A stretch of DNA of 64,000 nucleotides, taken from positions 7,688,001-7,752,000 of the forward strand of contig OX940865.1 in assembly GCA_954871525.1 (NCBI GenBank). The letters are read 5' to 3'. The notes below the pieces were generated by a model, which saw only the letters and a list, made by a program, of their open reading frames with translations, was not told where the DNA came from and did no database searches. This stretch comes from Parietaria judaica (taxonomy: Eukaryota > Streptophyta > Magnoliopsida > Rosales > Urticaceae). The position numbers were made by a program, and so were the translations under genes. Every line of letters begins with the position of its first letter. Positions within the stretch are counted from its first letter, which is position 1. Of this stretch, positions 26,044 through 36,780 are shown in pieces.

Positions 26044-28329
26044 TCAATAGAAGGGCGGCGGCGGCGGGGACGCGTACGATACTCCGTATATTGGCGGCAA
26101 CGGCCCCTCGTAGACTGGAGCCAGCGGAGTCTCGCACGCCACCGGCGGCGGCGGAGAGCTGTGGTGCACTGGCGGTGGTGGAGAATTGTGATGCACCGGT
26201 GGCGGCGGTGAACTGTAGTGGACTGGAGGTGGCGGTGAACTGTAGTGGACCGGAGGCGGCGGCGAACTGTAGTGGACCGGTGGTGGCGGTGGAGATGGTG
26301 ATGGCGGCGGCAAGTAGACTGTTGGCGGTGGTGGTGGCGGAGAATATTCTACGCATGGTGGTGGTGGTGATGGCGGAGGTGGCGGCTCTATACAGGGAAG
26401 AGGCGATGGCGGTGGCGGCGAGTGGTGGACAGGCGGTGGTGGCGGTGAACTGTAGGGGTAAATTGGTGGAGGAGACTGTTGAGGTGGTGGCGGGGAATTG
26501 TAGTGGTAAACCGGTGGCGGTGGGGAATGATGAGGTGGCGGAGGCGAGTGGTGCGGTGGCGGTGGAGAGTGGTGAGGTGGCGGCGAATTGGGCGGTGGTG
26601 GCGAGGCGTAGTAGTAAGGCGATGGCGGTGGAGGCGAATTGGGCGGTGGAGGAGGAGGCCGGACGCAGTAGGGTGGAGTTGGAGCTGGAGATGAAGGCGG
26701 TGGGGGCGGTGAAGAATACACTGGCGGTGGTGGAGGAGAGGAAAATACCGGAGGAGGTGGTGGTGGTGGTGGTGGTGGTGGAGGGGAGGCGTAAACCGGA
26801 GGAGGGGGCGAGGGAGGTGGTGGAGATGGCGGTGGCGGAGAAGGTGGGGGTGGAGGAGGCGAGTAAACCGGTGGTGGAGGCGGTGGCGGGGACGGGGGTG
26901 GTGGCGGCGGAGAGTACACTGGCGGTGGAGGCGACGGTGGTGGTGGTGGTGGAGATGGCGGTGGCGGAGACGGCGGGGGCGGTGGAGGCGAGTACACCGG
27001 TGGTGGAGGTGATGGAGGCGGTGGTGGAGGCGAGTACACCGGAGGTGGCGGGGAAGGAACAGAGACCGGCGGTGAAGGAACCACAACCGGAGGCGGAGAT
27101 GAAATCGGAACCGGTGGAGGAGGAGCAGGCAGAGAAGGAACAAAACGCTTGCACTGGAACGACCCGCAGTCCACTGGTCGCGACAGGAACGCCTTGCATT
27201 GCCCGGCGGAGCGCTGGGCGGGCCTCCCCGGCAGGCAGTTCCTCCGGTCCTCGAACCCGGGCAGCGCCAAGCACTTCGGCGGCTCGCCGGTGAAGAAGTT
27301 ATACGAGTAGGTGAAATTCTCCAACCTCGGCAGCGAGCAAATACTCTCCGGAATCTTCCCGGACAGCAAATTGTGCGCCACATTGAGCTGCTCCAACGCC
27401 ACCAGCCCGCCGAAACTCTCCGGGATCGGCCCCAACAGCTCGTTGTAGCTCACGTCGAACACCGTCAGGTTCTCAAGCCCGCCAATCTCCGGAGGCAAAC
27501 ACGACCTGAACCCGTTGTTCATCATGATGATCTCGTTCAAGTTCGTCATGTTCCCCAGGCTCGCGGGAACACAGCCGTGGAACTTGTTGTTGGCGAGCAC
27601 GATGACCGACACCGGCGAGTTCCCGAAGTTATCGGGCAGATCGAAGACGAACCTGTTGTGGTTGATGAAAATGGCGTCCAAGGGCTTGTCGAAGAGCTCC
27701 CGGGGAACAGTCCCTTCGAACTCATTGTACCTCAGATCCAGGAATCTCAGAGAAGGCAGATCCAGAACCACGCTCGGAAACCTCCCCGCGAAGCGGTTGT
27801 TACTCAGATCCAGCTCGTAGAGGAGCTTCAAGTGCCCGAACTTCTTAGGCACGGTCCCGCAGAACCGGTTGGAGTTGATGTGGAACAATGCCAGGTCCGT
27901 CAAGAGGCCGAGCTCCTCGGGGAGGTACCCGGCGATGTCGCCGTGGTTCAAGTCGATGCCCGCGACGGTGCGGACGGAAGGGTCGTCGAGCGCGGGCGCG
28001 CAGAAGACGCCGGTGTAGCTGCAGACGTCGGATCCGACCCAGTCGGCGGTGAGGTTCTGGGGGTCGGAGAGGATGGCCTGCTTCCAGGCCTGGAGGGCTA
28101 CGTAGGCCGCTCTGATGCGGGCGTTCTCGAAGGAGAGAGAAGGGTCGACGTCGACTTTCTCGCCCCGGTCGCCGAACTCGTCGCGGTAGTAGAGGAGCTG
28201 GCGCTGGCGGATGTAGTGGGCCTCGGCGGCGCTGAGGCGGCCATCGCCGATGGGCTCGGCGGCGGCGGAGAGGGAGAGGAGGAGGCAGAGGGAGAGGGAG
28301 AGAGTGAGGAGGGTTGTTGTTGGCTTCAT
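26044..28329 (-). CDS. Leucine-rich repeat extensin-like protein (LRX3/4/5 type)
   Basis: Intronless, 761 residues. A signal peptide (about 1-24) leads to the LRX N-terminal domain with a Cys pair (DVCSYTGVFC, about 100-109). About ten leucine-rich repeats follow (about 120-350, such as LDLSNNRFAGRFP), then a Cys-rich hinge (about 355-392). An extensin domain (about 395-761) has Ser-Pro3-6 blocks with VYSPPPP and VHYSSPPPP cross-linking motifs, ending GVSYASPPPPPFY. The ending, domain order and length match vegetative Arabidopsis LRX3-5. Family members are secreted to the cell wall, bind RALF peptides through the LRR half, anchor through the hydroxyproline-rich half, and link wall state to FERONIA-type receptor signalling. 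The start is the first ATG before the signal peptide. No break is visible. Copy number of the proline repeats may be affected by assembly. Confidence 0.94.
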   Translation of the reverse strand: MKPTTTLLTLSLSLCLLLSLSAAAEPIGDGRLSAAEAHYIRQRQLLYYRDEFGDRGEKVDVDPSLSFENARIRAAYVALQAWKQAILSDPQNLTADWVGSDVCSYTGVFCAPALDDPSVRTVAGIDLNHGDIAGYLPEELGLLTDLALFHINSNRFCGTVPKKFGHLKLLYELDLSNNRFAGRFPSVVLDLPSLRFLDLRYNEFEGTVPRELFDKPLDAIFINHNRFVFDLPDNFGNSPVSVIVLANNKFHGCVPASLGNMTNLNEIIMMNNGFRSCLPPEIGGLENLTVFDVSYNELLGPIPESFGGLVALEQLNVAHNLLSGKIPESICSLPRLENFTYSYNFFTGEPPKCLALPGFEDRRNCLPGRPAQRSAGQCKAFLSRPVDCGSFQCKRFVPSLPAPPPPVPISSPPPVVVPSPPVSVPSPPPPVYSPPPPPPSPPPPVYSPPPPPPSPPPPSPPPPPPSPPPPVYSPPPPPPSPPPPPPPVYSPPPPPPSPPPPSPPPPSPPPPVYASPPPPPPPPPPPPVFSSPPPPPVYSSPPPPPSSPAPTPPYCVRPPPPPPNSPPPPSPYYYASPPPPNSPPPHHSPPPPHHSPPPPHHSPPPPVYHYNSPPPPQQSPPPIYPYSSPPPPPVHHSPPPPSPLPCIEPPPPPSPPPPCVEYSPPPPPPTVYLPPPSPSPPPPPVHYSSPPPPVHYSSPPPPVHYSSPPPPVHHNSPPPPVHHSSPPPPVACETPLAPVYEGPLPPIYGVSYASPPPPPFY

Positions 28330-28587
28330 CTCACTTCAGACATCGGCGGTTTTGGCTCAATGTGGGTGGTTTTCCGACGTGGGTTTGGGAGTGAGATCCG
28401 AAAACTCGGAGGAGGAGAGTGGAGAGGAGAGAGAGAGGGAGGGAGGGTTTTTTCTAGGGATTTTGGAGAGAGATGGGAATTATACGTCAAAGGGACAGCT
28501 AAATCACAGCTCAAAGCCCACCAGATTCTCACTCTCTCTGTCTTTATTTTTATTTATTTATTATTTATTTGGAAATTGTATGGTAAT
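28330..28587 (-). promoter_or_regulatory. LRX 5' UTR and proximal promoter
   Basis: An A/T-rich aataaataataaataaata-like stretch (about 28541-28570) is a plausible TATA region, followed on the minus strand by a GA-rich leader. It is cut off upstream by a hAT MITE at 28588, leaving about 258 bp of native sequence before the ATG. Confidence 0.5.
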
Positions 28588-28871
28588 TAGAGCTGCAACT
28601 CGCGACTGATGGGGAGGGATCGCGACGCGTCGCGACTTTTTCCGGGGATCGCGACTCGTCGCGATTCTCGCCTTGAAGTCGCGATTCGTCGCGACTTCCT
28701 CTCTCTCCCGCTCTCGCTCCCTCTCTCTGTCTCTCTGTCTCACACTCTCTCTCTCTCGGCCTCATCGCGACCGATCGCAACCGGAGACATCGCGACCCGT
28801 CGCGACGCGTGAACTCGCGATTCTCGCGATTTTAGTCGCGATGAGTCGCGACGACGCCACCCGCAGCTCTA
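28588..28871. mobile_element. hAT-superfamily MITE, copy B (284 bp) in the LRX promoter
   Basis: Perfect 8-bp duplication atggtaat (28580-28587 and 28872-28879). Termini tagagctgc and gcagctcta are inverted. The interior has two arrays of TCGCGA sites around a (CT)n core (about 28697-28760); five pairs have the exact form TCGCGA-N4-TCGCGA. No coding capacity. Same family as 41194-41484 and related to 4814-5152. Confidence 0.92.
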
Positions 28872-29049
28872 ATGGTAATGGTAGAGCTTTTGAATTGAAT
28901 CCAATTCCCATTCTACTCTGCAAGCCAAAGTTTAGAATAAACGCCCACCAAAAGATATGTTATTAACCAAATTGACTTTTATTTATTTATTTATTTATTA
29001 AAAAAGAGAGAGAGTTCATTTTAGAGTAATCAGTAATTACGATTTAGCT

Positions 29050-29699
29050 CGGATTTTGAAAGCTAAGTATTACCCCGACATTTCGATCCTCGACTTCAAT
29101 TGCAAGGGACGCCCCTCATTCCTTTGTAAGAGTCTGTGTTGGGGACGTGACTTGCTCAGACGCGGCATGAGATGGCAAATCGGGGATGGCAACGTACGGG
29201 TCCACAACCAACCTTGGATCCCTCGGCCCAGAGCTTTTTTTGCCACTTCGGAGGCTCCGGGTATCCGTGACCCTTAACCCTCTACGATCTAGTTTCCCAC
29301 GATCATTGGGACATTTCTCGGGTCGAGGCCCTCTTAACCCCCTACGATACGGAAGTCGTCTTGAGGATTCCGGTGTGGAAGGGTCCAGATCGGCTTGTTT
29401 GGCACCACGAAGACAAACGGGATCTACTCGGTGCGGTCCAGTTACCAACTTAGGTCGAAAGCACGGAGCGGACCTTCGGGTTCGGGAAGGGGTGAGCTAA
29501 ATTGGTGGAAAGCTTTGTGGGGCACGATGATCCCCGCGAAAGTAAAGCACATGGTGTGGCGCGCGTGGTCGGAAGCTCTTCCAACCAACGGGGCACTTCG
29601 GATCCAAGGGGTAGACGTTCTACCCTTTTGTAACTTCTGCGGAGGGCTCTCGGAGGATGTTTCACATGCCGTTTGGGGGTGTGAGAGGGCCAAGGACAA
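29050..29699 (+). pseudogene. LINE reverse transcriptase C-terminal relic (zf-RVT)
   Basis: Reads LKAKYYPD, SLCWGRDLLRRGMRWQIGDG and later NWWKALWGTMIPAKVKHMVWRA plus CNFCGG...DVSHAVWGCERA, the pattern of the plant L1-type LINE region after RT ending in the zf-RVT domain. At least two frame changes (near 29275 and 29400) break it. The RT core, 3' tail and poly-A are missing. It joins the MULE transposase in frame at about 29700. Confidence 0.8.
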
Positions 29700-30807
29700 T
29701 ACATGCACGTGGAAATTGAATTCACGGGTAGTTATTAAAACCGCACCATTGTATAAGATAACTAAGTTTGTCCACGAGCATACTTGCTCCCTTGATCGTT
29801 GTCAGCTAGAGCATAAGCAAGCAGCTCCCCGAGTTGTTGGGCAGATTTATAAGGATAAGTTTTCCACTACGGGCTCACCGTTCACGCCAAAGGCTTTACA
29901 AGAAGATTTGAAAAAACATTACGGTGTTGAGCTAACATATGAAAAGGCCTGGAGATGCAAAGAAAAAGCCATGGCATGCGCAATGGGCACACCCGAGGAT
30001 TCGTACTCGAAGTTAGCGCGCTACTTGCATGTGATGGAGGAAAAGAATTTGGGATCGGTAACTGATTTTGTGATAGAAGGAGGTCGTTTCAAATATGCCT
30101 TTGCTGCCGTTGGAGTTTGTTTACAAGGATTTAAAACGTGTCGGCCATTGATATGTGTTGATGGAACCTACATGAAGAGCAAGTACGGTGGGCAATTGTT
30201 AACGGCAGTCGCACTTGATGGTGAAACAAAATTGTTTCCTATCGCGTATGGAATTGTGGATATTGAAGACCATGACTCTTGGATTTATTTTCTGACGAAG
30301 TTAAAGGAAGCCATTGGGCCCGTTGAAGATCTAGCCATTATTTCCGATAGGCACGACAGTATAATTTTTGCGGTGAAGACCGTTTTCCCTCATGCTCATC
30401 ACGGTTTTTGTTGGGCCCACCTCAAAAGGAACATCATCCATATTTTTAAAAGTGAAGCTCCGACCAAATTGGTGTTTAACGCTGCGTACGCTTTTCGGAC
30501 GAGCGACTTTGAATACTACTGGAACTTGTTGAGGAACCATTTCCCAGATGTAGCAGTATATATGGAAGGAATTGGCTTTCCATATTGGACACGTATTCAT
30601 TTCGGCGGTCACAGGTACGACGCCATGACGAGTAATTATGCGAAAAGTTTTAACTATGTTCTTAAGATTGCTAGGACATTTCCGAAGGGAGGAAGGCGTC
30701 CGACAAAGCGTCGACCGTCGCAAGGTGAAATCATTGTGGAGCGTCGAAAGTGCTCGAAATGTGGAGTGCTAGGTCATAACCGAGTAACATGTAAATCAAG
30801 GGGGTAA
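29700..30807 (+). pseudogene. Mutator-like (MuDR-type) transposase relic
   Basis: Starts inside the N-terminal zinc domain (WKLNSRVVIKTAPLYKITKF...CSLD), then a DDE_Tnp_MULE core with VDGTYMKSKYGGQLLTAVALDG, the second Asp in IISDRH and FCWAHLKRN. The segment usually reading NNxAESFN is SNYAKSFN, with Lys where an acidic residue is expected. It then jumps to a basic KGGRRPTKRR stretch and a CX2CX4HX4C zinc knuckle (CSKCGVLGHNRVTC) before the stop. The SWIM region normally between them is missing. The N-terminus is replaced by LINE sequence. Probably inactive. With the convergent Ulp1-like gene it forms a Kaonashi-type MULE. Confidence 0.85.
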
Positions 30808-30949
30808 TTATGTGGCCTTATTCGTAGGATTTTGAAGAATTATTACAAGTATTGTGTGGAATATTCACATGGTAATTATTGTAAGATTACAATAAGTCAG
30901 TTATTTTGTGGATTTTGGGAAATGCATTATGTTCGTTTTTTTAGTGAGA

Positions 30950-31555
30950 ATGAATCTGCTTGAATATTGTCCCATTTTTTACTTAATAACTGTCCATTAT
31001 CCTACCCAAAAATTGTCCCAGCTTTACTGTAAAATTGTCCCGGCTTTACACAAAAATTGTGACAAGTTTTTTGTCCCATATTTTATACTAAAATTGTCAT
31101 TACACCGTCGGGCAGTTTCGTTTTTTTAGTGGGAAATGCATTATGTTCGTTTTTTTAGTGAGAGGTTTACACTAAAATTGTCCCATATTTTGCACAACAA
31201 CTATCCCATTTTTACACATAAATTGTCCCAGGTTTACCTTAAATCTGTCCCATTTTTACATAACAATTGTCCCATATTTGACCCAAATATTGTCCCAGGT
31301 TTACTGTGAAACTGTCCCATAACTTGACTACACAAAAACTGTTTCTTGTCAGCACATAAACCTGTCCCATAACTTGACTACACATAAACCTGTTTCTTGT
31401 CAGCACATAATCTGTCCCGCGTTAACACAAAAACTTTCCCGGGTGAACACAAAAACTGTCCCGCGTGAACAAAAAACTAGTCCTGGTTTACACAAAAGCT
31501 GTCCCGCGTGAACAAAAAACTAGTCCTGGTTTACACAAAAACTGTCCCGAGTAAT
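30950..31555. repeat. Minisatellite of tgtccc(g/a) units between transposase and protease
   Basis: About 25 degenerate units of 20-25 bp, typically acacaaaaactgtcccg or aaattgtcccagctttac. Shorter runs with the same motif occur in the protease intron (about 32335-32390) and upstream of the gene (about 34690-34740). Confidence 0.75.
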
Positions 31556-34500
31556 TCAAGGACAAATGTTATTCAACACTCTTTCCTTGCCTAACCACAC
31601 ATCAACAGCATATGCCAGTCTAAAATCTTTCATGTTGTCGCTGTGAACTTGAGTCATTGGCTCGCCGTGCATGATGTTTTCCACGTGCTTCAATGCAAAT
31701 ATGCCACAATATCCGCTGAAAAGCCACACAATACTATTAGTGAGATTCAATTAGAAGTAAATATATCTTTCTTCTTTCATACATAATTAGACTTACTTTC
31801 TTTTAGCTACCGGAACAACGCCACTTTTCAATCGCACAACTTTGAATGGTTTAGCAGCACAGTTCAAGTGCATCGTCGTGCATCCACATATCTTAAGCAA
31901 CCCAAGTATACCGTTGCCTAAGTGTGCTAGCAGCGTTTCCAGATAACTATCACTGCAACACAATGGATCACTATCGTAGACTTCAAGCCTCCAGTATTTC
32001 AAGTCAGCAACTACACAAACCCAATGCGTTTCTCGGACATTCACAACAAAACATACGGTGTCCACATTTCTCCAGCTTGCATGCGCAGATTCAGGATCTC
32101 CGGTTACAGCCCATTTCATCTGGGCTAGTTTAGGATCGCAACTTGGGTCCTCTTTCCATCGTTGCATCTTCTCCATAAGCGAGCTCGTCCAATGGGGACA
32201 CATGCAAGTGATATGCTGTTTATATCCTTTGAAATACACACTTCGACGACGACGACGAAACAAACACATCACTGCATCAATGTGCTGCAAAAAGACAAAG
32301 TATAACCAATAATTAAAGATAAACTGTGCAAACCAAATTGTCCCTGCTTTAGACAATAACTGTCCCTCGTTTTACAGAAATATTGTCCTACATCAACGTA
32401 AAAAACAAGTATTGCAAAGTTAAGAAAATACCGTAGTATTAATCCATGTACGTGGCGTTAGTAGTTCATTAAACCAGCTTCCAGACGCTTCTCCGTGTAT
32501 GCACATCCACTTATCGGGTGTCCCGTGTTTAATCCACCTTTTCAATGCGGTGAGATGACTCTTGGAAGGCGGTACAACGACTTGGAACACGTACGGTTCC
32601 GATCTTCTTTTTAGGTGTCTCAGTGTCCGGGTTGGTAAAGTCTTCCATGTTTGGTGCCTTCCTTTTCCTCTTCGCCGGTGGTGTCTCCATCAAGGGCGAG
32701 TCGTCCGCAATCTCGATTGGAACTACTATTTGCACGGGTATCGGAACAAGGGGAGAGACAACTATTTCTTGAGAAGGCTGGTTCGTATCTTGGTGCTCCA
32801 TCTCATTAAGCAATGCATCCAACATTATGTTTTCACTCGGAGATCCCTCAGATGGCTGAGATTGCGGAGATGGCTGAGATTGCGTGAAGATAACCCTTTT
32901 CCGAGCGCTAACAAGTTTTGGAATCTTTATTGCAACGGCTTTCTTGGGGTTTCGTGCATTTTTGCTTCTCTCGGGACTACCAACGGCTTTCTTGGGGCTT
33001 CGTGCATTTTTGCTTGTCCCGGGACTACCAACGGCTTTCTTGGGGCTTCGGGTTTCTTTACTTGTTCCGGGACTTGGGTCCGAAGATGGGTCGGATTTCT
33101 TGGGGGTCGTGCTTCTTGTCGAGTACTGTTTTCGTGGGCTTGGGTCCGGAGATGGGTCGGATTTCTTGGGACTCGGTTTAGGGCTCGGTTTTGATCTCGG
33201 GGATATGCTTTCTTTAGGGCTCGGTTTTGATCTCTTCGGGCTGCGCCCGGTGGCTAGGTCGGTTTGTGTCGGATCGGGTTTCGGGGGTGGAATATGTGTT
33301 TCGGTAGGTATGTGTTTCTTGGGGATCGGTTTTTCTTTGAGATGGGGATTATACTCCACAAAGTCACGAACAATCTTGAAAATTATGCTTGTTTTCTTGG
33401 TCTGCAAAATAAAAAAGTACGATAAATTCAGCTATTGGTAAACTTATATATAATAATAGTTTAGTTATAAATATAACATACCAATTCAAGGATATTTGCC
33501 TCTTGCACTTCTTGTTTCCTGCAAAATTCGTCAAATTTTGCAGCTTCGGCTTCTTGTTTTTTCTTAATGTCATCAAGCATCTTGATTATGCTTGAAGACT
33601 CTTCTGAGCGACGAGGGGGCAGCGGTACCTCTGTTTCCAGTCTATCTCTAGACCGTGTTTGCATTCGCGGTGGAGTGGGGGTAGATGACGAAACGCCCTT
33701 TGAAGGTGACTTGTTCTCCTCTTCACGCCCTGCTACAATGAAAGGGAGCACCTCCACCTTCATACATTAAAAACAAAAAAAACACTAACTTAGCTAAAAA
33801 CAATTCTCGAAATTTTCCTCGAAATAACTAAAAAAATTACGAAAACTTACATCGTCATCGTCGAGCGCATTACCCACTGCAATCGAAGACATTTGTTTCA
33901 TGGTAGAACCGAGGGTTTCCAGATACGGAACCACTTTTCACGCCCAGGCTTGAAGCATCGGGGCGTATGCGGCCAACTCGTATTTGGGGTATACGTATTT
34001 GCCAGCGCCTTTGGATTTTACTTTGCATATCTTAATTTCCCGGCAAAAGGACTTGGCGGATGCATTCCAAACCAACTCGCCCCATGGTTTGGATAAAAAG
34101 TAATCCACGTCATCCACATCTTCCAAGTGCTCGTTCTGGACAAACTTATCCGGTGGCGTCCCCAGAAGCACCCCCTCAACGAAACAACAAAGGCCTAGCT
34201 TGTATATATCTTCGGGGTCAGTGCACTCCATCAACGTCTTCTCCAAATCGCTATACGTTATTTTTTTTTTATCGTTGGGGAAACAAGAAGCCAATAAAAT
34301 TTTCTGTGAATTCGGCCGTTGTTTCTTCGCTTAGTCGTTGAATTTTAAGCCGGTGATGGCAGCAACCTCACGACGGCCAAATTTACATATAACCTTGTTG
34401 AATTTGAAGAGAAGTTCATCAGAACTGGGAGACGCAATTCTTCGACAAAGAACTTGATGGACCAGTGCACCCGAAAATTTTGGACGGGGCTCTACAAAGA

Positions 34501-34672
34501 ATTGGCCGAACGGAGTTGCAAGCACCCTATCCAACAAACTATGTTCTCGGAAAGACTCGATGATGTTGTCTAAGCGACTACTTCCGCGGTACCACACTCG
34601 ACTTCGCTGCGAATGTCGCTCGGTTTCACCAACCACGCAATCCATCTGCGAATCATAATGCATATAAAACAT
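31556..34672 (-). pseudogene. Ulp1-like SUMO-protease gene of a Kaonashi MULE, broken
   Basis: DUF1985 region at 34672-34331 and 34294-33880 (FSGALVHQVLCRRI, FVEGVLLG, PWGELVW). A KKQE helix (33763-33482) is followed by a Pro/Ser/Lys-rich linker with KxSPKKAVGSP repeats (33407-32600) and a C48 peptidase. The peptidase exons 32284-31797 and 31715-31556 hold the catalytic His (THWVCVV), Asp (VYDSD) and Cys (GYCGIFALK) and splice cleanly. Breaks: TAA at 34331-34333, TGA near 33938 (both followed by continuing homology in frame), and a frame change near 32590 before LKRWIKHGTPDKW. Plant ULP-like genes of this kind are carried by MULEs. The start is uncertain; ATG near 34648 may follow an acceptor. 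Confidence 0.75.
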
Positions 34673-34679
34673 GATAAAT

Positions 34680-35029
34680 GCGAGTATAAAACTGCCCTAA
34701 CAATCCACTACAAAACTGCCCTAAAAAATAGGTTTTTCCCCTGTAAAACAGCCCATAATTAAGACATTTTATCAAACAGATGGAATGCACAAGTTCCACT
34801 ACAAATGATTCACAACTTCAAGCCCTTCCTAAACCCTAAATTCCGATTCCTAAACACAGATCAACCCAGGAAACCCTAATTCTAAATGCAAATCAACCCT
34901 AAATCATACTTTGAAAGCCCTAACATTGTAAATCCCACCTCTGAAACAGAGAAATGGAAGTCGGAAACCAGCCCCCAAAGCATGGAGGAGTGACAACAGT
35001 AGAAAATCAGTAAGAAAGAGAGATGACCT
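34680..35029 (-). other. Upstream region of the Ulp1-like gene with telo-box-like motifs
   Basis: Several ctaaaccctaa/aaaccctaa motifs at 34805-34925, resembling telo-boxes of plant promoters. Also carries two tgcccta units of the minisatellite type (34690-34740). Confidence 0.4.
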
Positions 35030-35345
35030 TGCAAGGTGAGTCCAGGCGATGACCTTGCCGGAGGCAAACTTCAGGCGCGGCGAGGCGAGGCGAGTCGAGG
35101 CGCGGCGAGGCGAGGCGATGAGAGTGAGGGTCTGATTTTGAGAGGCGATGAGAGTCTATGCGAGGGAGAAAGAAGAGTGGGAGGAGAGGCGAGGGCTGAG
35201 TCCACGGGAGTCGAGGCGAGGGAGAAAGAAGAGCGGGAGGAGAGGCGAGGGCTGAGTCCACGGGAGGAGAGGCGAGGGAGAAAGAAGAGCGGGATGAGAA
35301 GTTGGGGCTGAGTCGCGAGGAGAGGTCGGGGAGGGAGAGGAGAAG
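35030..35345. repeat. GC/purine-rich tandem repeats, period about 57 bp
   Basis: Three units starting gagggagaaagaagag near 35162, 35219 and 35276, preceded by short ggcgaggcgag runs (35080-35130). ORFs here are repeat-driven. Confidence 0.8.
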
Positions 35346-36136
35346 AGGTCGGGGTTTAGGGCAAAATCAGAGGTAAAAGTCCCAAATTTATTATTTGGGT
35401 TAAATGAAGTGGTAATTAATTAATTAGGGGTAAATTTGTCTAAAATTGGACAAAGTTTAGAAACACTTATTTTTTTAATATGGTTCAAAAAACTTCAATT
35501 ATAGTGTTATTTTAGGCTATTTTTGCAAGTTTCCCAACATAAATTACTAAGAGAAACCGATGTATTAGATCATAAGATTATTGTGATGTAATTATTAAAG
35601 AAAATTAAAATTAAAATCCAATAATATTAGAAGAAAAAAAAGTAGTAAAATTATTGTAAATTAAGGTTATTGTAAAATTAGAAGAAAAAAAAATATAATT
35701 ATAACATGTATGGAGTAATATGCAAGTAATATTGTTGCCAAAAATATAAAAATGAAGAATGTGAATAATAATGTTTGATGATTATGAAGCGGAATTCCGG
35801 CCAGAGGAGTTGACGGGTAGAGTGTTTGTCACCGACTCACCGGTAGAGTAGTTATACAATACAAACGGTTGGTCTCATTGATTATAGCTCTCAGGGACAG
35901 TGGAAGTGGAATTTACTGTTTACTCCATTTAGTCTCTTAAAAATTGAGAGTCCCCGTTGGCCGTTGTTATTACCCATTCCCTCCCCGCTCCCACTACAAG
36001 AGACGTCTTTGTTTATGGATTTTTATATTCATAAAATAAAAATATTTAATTTATATTGCCCATCTTGCCATGCAAAAATTAATCATACCCTAGTTTTACT
36101 TAATTAGCATGCATAAAGAAATATAGTTTTGATCAA
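35346..36136. other. Possible right end of the MULE and spacer
   Basis: 35460-35535 ends in a stretch whose reverse complement starts gggaaacttgcaaaaatag, a plausible MULE terminus, but no matching left terminus was found. The rest has no recognised gene. Confidence 0.3.
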
Positions 36137-36636
36137 GGTTCAACTTGCCGAATTTGCCGATAAATCGCTTGCCGTTTTCGATGGATTTATCGTTTGCTTG
36201 CCAATTAATTGACGGAAAACTAATAAACAGTGTAGACTATTGTTACCAACACTTATCGAGGGTTATCGATAGATTATAGACACTTATCGAGGATTATCGA
36301 TGAAAAATCACTAAAATATTTTTAAGAATATATTTACTAAGTTTATAATGTTGATAAAACATGAAAATACCAAAAATAAAATCATTTCGTACTCAAACAT
36401 AGGTTAATAAAATAGTTTCACTCTCACATATGTAAATACTCAAATAATTAAAATCATCGAAAAGTGCAAAATTTCTTGAAAAGTACCATATTTTTGTTAT
36501 TTTTCAAGATATTTGCCGATTTTCGACAAAAATCATGAAAAAGTACTAGCATGGCCGTCTTGACGATAATTACCGGCAAGACGGATAATCGAAGGTTATC
36601 ATCGTAGAAAAGTCTAACCTTGGCTTAGATCAGTTA
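36137..36636. mobile_element. Probable TIR element with ttatcgatggatttatcga-type interior
   Basis: Ends caaggttcaactt (left) and the reverse of caaggttagactt (right) form an imperfect 13-bp terminal repeat. The interior repeats taatcgatgg/atttatcg phrases also seen at 39050-39240, 40100-40270 and 63880-64000. No clear target duplication. Confidence 0.45.
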
Positions 36637-36697
36637 TCATAATATTTCCAGAGAATTATAAAATAAAATAAAAAACTGCCTTAGCCCTTATGTGGAG

Positions 36698-36702
<5 letters not shown>

Positions 36703-36779
<77 letters not shown>

Positions 36780-36780
36780 G
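36703..36780. repeat. (TA)n(GA)n compound microsatellite
   Basis: About 24 TA units followed by about 14 GA units, uninterrupted. Confidence 0.92.

Noticed and set aside
26091..27293. Long + strand ORFs opposite the LRX gene (400 and 463 codons)
   Set aside because: They are shadows of the repetitive proline codons on the other strand; composition is Val/Ala/Glu low complexity with no domain.
31000..31555. CRISPR-like array
   Set aside because: Units are degenerate and lack constant repeats with unique spacers; this is a plant minisatellite.
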